DNA of 64,000 bases, taken from the NCBI GenBank assembly GCA_020350725.1, contig CP070719.1:1531431-1595430 (forward strand), read 5' to 3'. Below are positions 63,971 through 64,000 of the stretch, piece after piece. Below the pieces are notes generated by a model. It ran no database searches. It had not been told where the DNA came from and was given only the letters and a program-made list of their open reading frames with translations. Position 1 is the first letter of the stretch; each line of letters starts with the position of its first letter. This stretch comes from a bacterium. GTDB lineage: Bacteria > BMS3Abin14. Made by a program: the position numbers and the translations under genes.

Positions 63971-64000
63971 ATGTCGCTGGAAAAGCTCAGAAATATAGGG
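63971..64000 (+). CDS. fusA: Partial start of probable elongation factor G
   Basis: Only ten codons are visible: MSLEKLRNIG. That matches the start of EF-G in many bacteria (MS..EKLRNIGI then SAHIDAGKTT), and GGGAG sits six bases upstream. The 3' part is outside the window, so this rests on a short N-terminal match. Confidence 0.5.
   Translation, partial: MSLEKLRNIG

Overview
The window reads as a chromosomal segment of a Gram-negative, GC-rich (about 58-60% by eye) bacterium of the former Deltaproteobacteria (Desulfobacterota / Desulfuromonadales-like). The main argument is gene order: pheA-hisC-aroF-tyrA-aroA-cmk-ispH-rpsA-sppA-ihfB, then yebC-ruvC-ruvA-ruvB, and yicC-gmk-rpoZ-relA preceded by a DUF4416 gene, as I recall from Geobacter and relatives. 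I saw no rRNA, tRNA, insertion sequence, integrase, phage gene or CRISPR array. The exact lineage cannot be fixed from sequence reading alone.

Layout. 1-7.5 kb: guaB (5' end outside the window), guaA, dnaE, accA. 7.5-14.5 kb: a tightly packed aromatic amino acid operon (prephenate dehydratase, HisC-type aminotransferase, DAHP synthase, prephenate dehydrogenase, EPSP synthase) running into cmk and ispH through overlapping start/stop codons. 14.6-21.4 kb: rpsA with its own promoter and terminator, sppA, an IHF-beta-like gene, yebC and the overlapping ruvCAB resolvasome genes. 21.6-28.9 kb: envelope and accessory genes (TlpA-like fusion protein, secreted nuclease, TPR-metallopeptidase), the GTPase der, a DEDDy exonuclease-like protein, an MscS channel and a YgjP-like metalloprotein. 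29.1-32.6 kb: minus-strand flavoredoxin-like gene and a polar amino acid ABC importer led by a 50-residue zinc-ribbon gene. 33.4-35.6 kb: rplM-rpsI and argC. 35.6-40.9 kb: a promoter with a strongly foldable leader, an AMIN-like exported protein, a REC-REC-coiled-coil-membrane protein and a TPR-REC-pseudoREC protein; this is the most unusual block. 40.9-45.7 kb: DUF4416, yicC, gmk, rpoZ and a bifunctional relA/spoT. 46-50 kb: a lone exported protein, ridA, rpmB, a DUF1858 redox protein and recG. 50.3-57.1 kb: ndk, rlmN, rpoH-like sigma factor overlapping an HtrA protease, and an ABC-2-like exporter. 57.4-64 kb: two unknown genes, minus-strand nadB-aroQ, an acidic unknown protein, a TPR lipoprotein, a RodZ-like protein and the first codons of what is probably fusA.

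How genes fit together. The separate AroQ chorismate mutase beside nadB supplies the step missing from the aro operon, whose prephenate dehydratase has no mutase domain. The rpoH-htrA overlap couples a heat-shock sigma factor to an envelope protease. The gmk-rpoZ-relA order places GMP phosphorylation, the omega subunit and (p)ppGpp metabolism together.

The most striking non-coding signal is that many intergenic spacers carry short word-like low-complexity arms that recur as reverse complements at the other side of the same spacer (for example 1138-1232, 9603-9685, 17686-17865, 21415-21606, 26385-26527, 28223-28353, 54541-54642, 63748-63922). The words differ between spacers but are mirrored within each one, so each spacer could form a long imperfect hairpin. 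I do not recognise this as a named element family.
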